A program made the translations under genes and the position numbers. From DATFQI01 sp963831105 (GTDB lineage: Bacteria; Actinomycetota; Thermoleophilia; Solirubrobacterales; Solirubrobacteraceae), in contig CAWHOS010000003.1 in assembly GCA_963831105.1 (NCBI GenBank), positions 310,001 through 374,000 of the forward strand: DNA of 64,000 nt. The letters run 5' to 3'. How positions within the stretch are numbered: position 1 is the stretch's first letter; every line of letters begins with the position of its first letter. The notes beneath the pieces were generated by a model, which worked only from the letters and a program-made list of their open reading frames with translations, ran no database searches and was not told the DNA's origin. Positions 59,320 through 64,000 of this stretch are shown in pieces.

Positions 59320-60567
59320 CTAGCGGAGCGACCGGAACGTCGCGCGGACGTCCTCGGAGAGCAGCTCCGGCTGCTCCCAGGCGGCGAAGTGGCCGCCCCT
59401 GTCGTGCCGGTTGTAGTAGACGAGGCCGGGATACGCCTTCTCCGCCCAGCTCCGGGGAACGCGGTAGATCTCGTCGGCGAAGGTGCTCACGCCGACCGGG
59501 ATCTTCACGCCCTTCACGGAGAAGAAGGGGAGCTTGCTCTCCCAGTACAGCCGCCCCGAGGAGACCCCGGTGTTGGTCAGCCAGAACAGCGTGATGTTGT
59601 CCAGGATGTCGTCGCGCGTGAGGTCGCTCGGCTTCTCCAGGCGCTCCTCGAGGACGTGCTGGACGATGCCTGGCTGCCCGGCCCCGTCGCCGTGGTCGAG
59701 CATGAACGCGGCGAGATCGATCGGCGAGTCGGCCAGTCCGTAGAGCGTCTGCGGACGCGTCCCCATGATCAGCCCGTACGCCACGTGCGGCCCGAAGAAG
59801 CTGACCAGCTGGTCGTAGGTGCTCAGCTCCTCGCCGGAGAGACCGGACGGCGCCGGTGTGCCGGTGAAGGCCGCCGCGAAGAGCTCCGGCGGGATCACGC
59901 CGGCCATGTTGGTGTGGATGCCGATCAGCTCCGGCGGTGCCGGCTCGGCGGCCGCCGGGTCGGCCCGGCCGCCGGCCATCGCGTCGACGACGATCGCGCC
60001 CCAGTCGCCGCCCTGCGCCACGAACCGGTCGTAACCGAGGCGCTTCATCAGCTCGACGTAGGCCTTCCCGATGCGCACGGGATCCCAGCCGGTCGTGGTC
60101 GGCTTGCCGGAGAACCCGTACCCCGGCATCGACGGGATCACGACGTGGAAGGCGTCCGACTCGCTCGCGCCGTGCGCCGTCGGATCGGTGAGCCGGCCGA
60201 TGAGCTTGAGCTGCTCGACGATCGATCCCGGCCAGCCGTGGCAGACGACGACCGGCAGCGCGTCCTCGTGCTTGGAGCGCACGTGGATGAAGTGGATGTC
60301 CAGCCCGTCGATCTCGGTGATGAAGTTCGGGAGGGCGTTCAGCCGCGCCTCGCACTTGCGCCAGTCGTACTCCTTGAGCCAGTAGCGAGCGAGATCCTGC
60401 ATGAGCGCGAGCGGCACGCCCTGCGAGTCGTCCTCGACGGTCTCCTTCTCGGGCCAGCGCGTGTGCATGATGCGGGTACGCAGGTCCTCGAGGTCCGCCT
60501 CGGGGAAGTCGATGGTGAACGGGCGCAGCGCGGTGTCGCCCGCCACCTTCTGGGTCGTGGCGGCCAC
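59320..60567 (-). CDS. Epoxide hydrolase (EHN domain, microsomal type)
   Basis: A 415-residue alpha/beta hydrolase. N-terminal EHN domain (LRPFTIDFPEADLEDLRTRIMHTRWP), oxyanion VVVCHGWPGSI, nucleophile FVAQGGDWGAIV (Asp), cap Tyr region and a C-terminal His in HFAAWEQPELL. GTG 60567 has a good AGGGAGG site. The redoxin gene follows at 12 bp. It opens epoxides of unknown origin. A further epoxide substrate-producing gene is not visible nearby. Confidence 0.9.
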   Translation of the reverse strand: MAATTQKVAGDTALRPFTIDFPEADLEDLRTRIMHTRWPEKETVEDDSQGVPLALMQDLARYWLKEYDWRKCEARLNALPNFITEIDGLDIHFIHVRSKHEDALPVVVCHGWPGSIVEQLKLIGRLTDPTAHGASESDAFHVVIPSMPGYGFSGKPTTTGWDPVRIGKAYVELMKRLGYDRFVAQGGDWGAIVVDAMAGGRADPAAAEPAPPELIGIHTNMAGVIPPELFAAAFTGTPAPSGLSGEELSTYDQLVSFFGPHVAYGLIMGTRPQTLYGLADSPIDLAAFMLDHGDGAGQPGIVQHVLEERLEKPSDLTRDDILDNITLFWLTNTGVSSGRLYWESKLPFFSVKGVKIPVGVSTFADEIYRVPRSWAEKAYPGLVYYNRHDRGGHFAAWEQPELLSEDVRATFRSLR

Positions 60568-60684
60568 ATGGACCTCCCTGGTCGGAGTCGATGATCCGGT
60601 ACCACCATCCCGCACGCCACCACCGCGCGATACGGGCAGGCGTCGCGTCCGGCGTGGCGACATCCGTCGCGCTCCGTACGTCAT

Positions 60685-60713
60685 TTGGCCCATGTCCCGG
60701 GCGGCGGTAACGT
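60685..60713 (+). promoter_or_regulatory. Candidate promoter of the histidine kinase gene
   Basis: TTGGCC (60685-60690) and TAACGT (60708-60713), 17-bp spacer. It lies downstream of the ATG at 60692, which supports the later GTG 60794 as the true start. Confidence 0.45.
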
Positions 60714-60793
60714 GGTTGAGTAGCTCCCCGATCCCTCGCCCCCACGAGGGAGGCTCCATCAGCACGCACGCACAGCTACCTGGCATACGGCCG

Positions 60794-62386
60794 GTGGTCA
60801 GCGGAACGGTCAGTCGTGGTCTCTCCCGGCCATCGCTCCGATTCGTAGGCGGCGTGCTGCTCCTCGCCGTCGCCTACCTCGGCGCCGCGAAGCTCGGCCA
60901 GACGCTGCGCTACACCGCGTCCGTCGGCGCCATCTGGCCGCCCGCCGGTCTCGGGATCGCCGCCCTCTACCTGTGGGGCATGCGCTGGTGGCCCGGCGTG
61001 CTGCTCGGCGAGCTCCTCGTCAACGGGGAGCTCCTGCTCGACGACGGCGCGTACCCGCTCGGCAGCCTCGTGGGCCAGCAGGCCGGCAACATGGCGGAGA
61101 TCGTCGTGGGCGCGCTGCTCCTGCGGCGGCTCGTCGGGCCCGGCGCGGCGATGGACCGCGTCGACCAGGTCGGCCGCATGCTCATCGCCGTGGGCGCCGC
61201 GACGGCGATCAGCGCGACGATCGGCACCGCCTCGATGGTCGCCGGCGGCGTGATCGATGCCTCCGGCGCCGGCGAGCTCTGGCGCACGTGGTGGCTCGCC
61301 GACACCTCAGGAGGGCTCGTCGTCGTCCCGCTGATGCTCGCGTGGGCCCACGATCCCGGCGCGGCGTGGCGCCGCCTCCGGTGCTGGGAGGGCGGAGCCG
61401 CCATGGCGAGCGTCACAACGCTCAGCTTCGTCGCGTTCTCCACGCAGGAGCCGATCCGGTACACGGTGTTCCCGGCGCTGATCTGGGCGGCCTTCCGGTT
61501 CGGGCCTCCCGGCGCGACGCTGTCGGTCGCCGTCACCGCGTGTGTCGCGATCGGCGAGACGGCCCATGACGTCGGTCCCTTCTTCGAGCAGCCGATCGAT
61601 CAGCGCACGCTCGCGATCCAGCTCTACATCTGGGTGGCGGCGCTCACGACGCTGTTCCTGAGCGGCGTCATGAGCGAGCGCGAGCGGTCCTCTCGCGAGC
61701 TCGCCGAAGCCCGCAGGAAGGAGGGCGCCCGGGCGGTGGAGGAGCGGCGCCGGATCGCCCGGGACCTCCACGACTCCGTGTCCCAGGCGCTGTTCTCGAC
61801 GGCGCTGCACGCGCGGACGGCCCAGCGGGCGCTGGCGCGGGAGGGAGCCAGTCCCTCCGGGAGCGTCGGGACGGCACTCGGCGCGATCGCGGACGTGACC
61901 CGGACCGCGCAACGCGAGATGCGCGCGCTCATCTACGAGCTCCACCGCGATCCCGTCCACGACGGGCTGGTCGCGGCCTTCGCCCGGCACGCCGCCGGCG
62001 TGGGCGCGACCGGCGGGCTCGCGATCGACGTCCGCGGGCCCGAGGCACGGCTGGCGCTGTCCGAGCGCGTCGAGACCCAGCTGTTCGCGATCGGCAAGGA
62101 GGCGCTCGCGAACGTCCAGAAGCACGCCGGCGCGAGCGCCGCGCGGGTCAGGGTCGCGGCTCAGCAGGACCAGGTCGTGGTCGAGATCCACGACGACGGA
62201 CGGGGCTTCGACCCGGTCGCCGGGCATCCCGGGCACTTCGGCCTCGACTCGATGCGCAGCCGCGCGGAGGAGATCGGCGGCTGGCTCGCGATCACGAGCG
62301 GCCGGGGATCCGGGACGCTCGTGCGGGTGTGCGTCCCGACGAACGGCAACGGGAACGGGAACGGGAACGGTGCAACAGCCGGCTGA
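60794..62386 (+). CDS. MASE1-domain sensor histidine kinase (NarL/DesK type)
   Basis: A ~530-residue membrane kinase. The MASE1 domain (residues ~10-290) is visible in VAYLGAAKLGQTLRYTASVGAIWPPAGLGIAALYLW and eight-odd hydrophobic segments. The HisKA_3 box is EERRRIARDLHDSVSQALFSTALHA with the phosphorylated His, followed by a HATPase domain ending HFGLDSMRSRAEEIGGWLAITSGRGSGT. The C-terminus is an (NG)n tail from a GGGAAC repeat. GTG 60794 is preferred; ATG 60692 would add 34 residues and overlap the promoter. It overlaps the response regulator gene. Confidence 0.88.
   Translation: MVSGTVSRGLSRPSLRFVGGVLLLAVAYLGAAKLGQTLRYTASVGAIWPPAGLGIAALYLWGMRWWPGVLLGELLVNGELLLDDGAYPLGSLVGQQAGNMAEIVVGALLLRRLVGPGAAMDRVDQVGRMLIAVGAATAISATIGTASMVAGGVIDASGAGELWRTWWLADTSGGLVVVPLMLAWAHDPGAAWRRLRCWEGGAAMASVTTLSFVAFSTQEPIRYTVFPALIWAAFRFGPPGATLSVAVTACVAIGETAHDVGPFFEQPIDQRTLAIQLYIWVAALTTLFLSGVMSERERSSRELAEARRKEGARAVEERRRIARDLHDSVSQALFSTALHARTAQRALAREGASPSGSVGTALGAIADVTRTAQREMRALIYELHRDPVHDGLVAAFARHAAGVGATGGLAIDVRGPEARLALSERVETQLFAIGKEALANVQKHAGASAARVRVAAQQDQVVVEIHDDGRGFDPVAGHPGHFGLDSMRSRAEEIGGWLAITSGRGSGTLVRVCVPTNGNGNGNGNGATAG
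62341..62370 (+). repeat. Hexanucleotide (GGGAAC)n microsatellite
   Basis: About four units of AACGGG-type repeat encode the Asn-Gly tail of the kinase and run up to the GTG start of the response regulator. A change by one unit would keep both frames. Confidence 0.7.
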
Positions 62387-63056
62387 GTCGATCGGCGTCC
62401 TGGTCGTCGACGACCACGAGGTCGTGCGGCGAGGGCTGTACTCGTTCCTCGACGGCGAGCCCGACATCGACGTCCTGGGCGACGCGGCCGGCGGCGCCGA
62501 GGCGCTCGCCCTGCTCGCCTCGCTGGACGCGCGGGGCCGCCGGCCCGACGTGGTCGTCATGGACCTGCAGATGGCGCCGATCGACGGGATCGAGTCGACC
62601 CGCCGGGTCCGCGCCCGTTACAGCGACGTCGAGGTCGTGGCGCTCACGTCGTTCGCCGAGGAGGGCCGCGTGCACGCCGCGCTCCGGGCCGGCGCGTCGG
62701 GCTACGTGCTCAAGGACTCAGACGCCGAGGACGTGGCCGCCGCGGTCCGGGCCGCGCACCGGGGCCAGCTCCAGATCGATCCCGTCGTCGCGAGGGCGCT
62801 GATGCTGGCGCCGCGCGAGGCGCGCGCGGACGCCGACGCGGTCTCCGAGCTCACGTCCCGCGAGCTCGACGTGCTCCGCCTCGTCGCGGTGGGGAAGCCC
62901 AACAAGCAGATCGCCACCGAGCTCGCCATCAGCGAGCGCACCGCCAGGACCCATGTGTCCAACGTCCTGCGCAAGCTCCGCCTCAGCTCGCGCACCCAGG
63001 CCGCGCTGTGGGCGGTCAGGGAGGGACTGGTGCCGGTGGAGCGCGAGCCGGGCTGA
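62370..63056 (+). CDS. LuxR/NarL-type response regulator
   Basis: A 228-residue regulator. Receiver: VLVVDDHEVVRRGLYSFL (acidic pair), VVVMDLQMAPIDG (phosphorylated Asp), ALTSF and LKDSD. The LuxR_C HTH is ELTSRELDVLRLVAVGKPNKQIATELAISERTARTHVSNVLRKLRL. GTG 62370 overlaps the kinase end by 17 bp, so the two form one coupled two-component system. Targets are unknown; the adjacent ABC permease on the other strand is a candidate. Confidence 0.92.
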   Translation: MQQPAESIGVLVVDDHEVVRRGLYSFLDGEPDIDVLGDAAGGAEALALLASLDARGRRPDVVVMDLQMAPIDGIESTRRVRARYSDVEVVALTSFAEEGRVHAALRAGASGYVLKDSDAEDVAAAVRAAHRGQLQIDPVVARALMLAPREARADADAVSELTSRELDVLRLVAVGKPNKQIATELAISERTARTHVSNVLRKLRLSSRTQAALWAVREGLVPVEREPG

Positions 63057-63078
63057 CTCACGGGCCGGGACGGGATGC

Positions 63079-64000
63079 CTACTCGTACTGCAGCGCCCTC
63101 AGCACGTTGAGCTTCGCGGCGCGCCGGGCCGGCACGATCGCGGCGAGCACGCCGGCGATGAGGGCGACGATCGTGAACGCCACCAGCTGGACCCAGGGGA
63201 CGCTGAAGCCGATCCCCTCGTCCCTCAGCGCGTTCGACACCAGTGCCGCCAGGAACATCCCCAGCGGCAGCCCGACGGCCGCGCCGATCAGCGCCGTGAT
63301 CACGCTCTCCTGGCGCACCATCCGGCGCACCTGGCGCCGCGTCATGCCGACGGCGCGGAGCATCCCGAGCTCACGCGTGCGCTCGAACACCGACAGGATC
63401 AGCGTGTTCACCATCCCGAAGAGGCTGACGATCACCGACAGCGCGAGCAGGACGTAGAACAGGTTCAGGACCTGGTCGAGACCGCTGGCCCGGACGTCCA
63501 CCCAGCCGGCCTCGGTGTCCAGCTTGAGCTCCGGGAAGCCCTGGAGCGCGCCGCGCAGGGCGGCCGTGTTGCCCGCGCTCGCGCCGCCGTCGATCTCGAC
63601 GAACGTGAACAGGTTGCGCGGCCGCGGGAAGGACTCGTCGAACTTCTCCTGCGGGATCGCGACCTTCGCGAGCAGCGGCTCGAGCTTGTCGATCGACCGC
63701 GGCGCCTGCAGCGAGGCCACGGTCAGCTCGATCGGGGTGCCGGCGGCGGTCGTGACCTGGAACGTGTCGCCGATCGAGAGGTCGTGCTTGTCCGCGAAGG
63801 ACTGCCGCACGATCGCCTGGTCGCCGGTCAGCTCCCCCGGCGTCTCCTCGCTCCCCTTCACCAGGAACACGTTGAAGGTCTCGTCGGCGTCGCGATCCAT
63901 GCCCATCACGCCGATCTCCTCGTCGAACGCCACCGCGTTGTCGCTGCGCACGCTCGAGGCGACCTCGACGCCGTCGACGGCGGCGAGCGCCTCGCCGGCG
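63079..64000 (-). CDS. FtsX/MacB-type ABC transporter permease, C-terminal part
   Basis: Partial gene: open to the right edge of the window. The visible ~306 residues are the end of a MacB-like extracytoplasmic core (GVMGMDRDADETFNVFLVKG... QEKFDESFPRPRNLFTFVEID) followed by an FtsX domain with three or four membrane helices (FYVLLALSVIVSLFGMVNTLILSVFERTRELGMLRAVGMTRRQVRRMVRQESVITALIGAAVG) and the final PARRAAKLNVLRALQYE. It transports or exports an unknown substrate with a separate ATPase, likely just outside the window. Confidence 0.9.
   Translation of the reverse strand, partial: AGEALAAVDGVEVASSVRSDNAVAFDEEIGVMGMDRDADETFNVFLVKGSEETPGELTGDQAIVRQSFADKHDLSIGDTFQVTTAAGTPIELTVASLQAPRSIDKLEPLLAKVAIPQEKFDESFPRPRNLFTFVEIDGGASAGNTAALRGALQGFPELKLDTEAGWVDVRASGLDQVLNLFYVLLALSVIVSLFGMVNTLILSVFERTRELGMLRAVGMTRRQVRRMVRQESVITALIGAAVGLPLGMFLAALVSNALRDEGIGFSVPWVQLVAFTIVALIAGVLAAIVPARRAAKLNVLRALQYE

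Noticed and set aside
60692..60793. Longer N-terminus of the histidine kinase from ATG 60692
   Set aside because: A promoter-like TTGGCC-N17-TAACGT overlaps it and the added residues are not MASE1-like; GTG 60794 is preferred, though not proven.
1..64000. tRNA or rRNA genes
   Set aside because: No stretch with tRNA cloverleaf hallmarks or rRNA conserved motifs was recognised on either strand by eye; a dedicated search would settle it.

Overview
The window is very GC-rich, actinobacterial-type DNA: many GTG starts, tight ATGA/GTGA gene overlaps, leaderless-looking promoters, and family content (LVIVD-repeat secreted proteins, an ECF42-type sigma factor with a DGPF partner, a LigD-type polymerase, a MASE1 histidine kinase, Pkn-type kinase with FHA protein). 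My best guess is a soil actinobacterium of the Thermoleophilia (Solirubrobacter/Conexibacter-like). No rRNA, tRNA, CRISPR array, phage or transposase gene was recognised, so this looks like ordinary chromosome.

Layout. 0-8 kb: a secreted protein cut by the window edge, a TRIC-type channel, an MFS exporter divergent from an HxlR regulator, a heavily frame-broken LVIVD protein, an aldo/keto reductase coupled to a GH4 glycosidase, and a class I fructose-bisphosphate aldolase. 8-22 kb: HxlR/MFS divergent pair, DGPF protein plus ECF42-type sigma factor, a class I amidotransferase plus an N-acetylglutaminylglutamine-amide-type amidotransferase, an SGNH hydrolase, an MpsC/DUF2294 protein, a Crp-like regulator, a copper operon behind a CsoR-type operator, an unusual inverted-repeat element and an ArsR/AHSA1 pair. 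22-38 kb: a large M14 peptidase, DapB-like reductase, a kinase-FHA-LigD polymerase run, small proteins, gamma carbonic anhydrase, ferredoxin plus ferredoxin reductase, a broken GH16-like gene joined to a DapA-like tail, diaminopimelate decarboxylase, a sorbosone dehydrogenase-like protein, a 315-bp inverted-repeat element and a UBP zinc-finger protein.

38-46 kb is the most intriguing locus: eight minus-strand genes that overlap or nearly abut (dehydrogenase, QueD/PTPS-like enzyme, GT4 glycosyltransferase, methyltransferase, UPF0104-type flippase, RibD-like reductase, CDP-alcohol phosphotransferase fused to a sulfatase-fold domain, methyltransferase). Together they read as an uncharacterised pathway that would build a pterin- or pyrimidine-derived, glycosylated and methylated, lipid-phosphate-linked product.

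46-64 kb: an MMPL exporter and TetR regulator with two tandem operators between them, an M28 peptidase, an RsbQ-RsbP-RsbW-like partner-switching module next to a sigma-B-type promoter driving a DUF892 stress protein, a beta-propeller-like surface protein, a second flippase, a DipZ-like redoxin with an epoxide hydrolase, a MASE1 kinase/LuxR response regulator pair and the end of an FtsX-type permease.

Reading frames are broken by single-base indels in seven genes, all in the first 37 kb and concentrated in two of them; the last 26 kb shows none. I treat most of these as probable sequence errors, but real decay cannot be excluded for 3049-4749 and 33934-34943.
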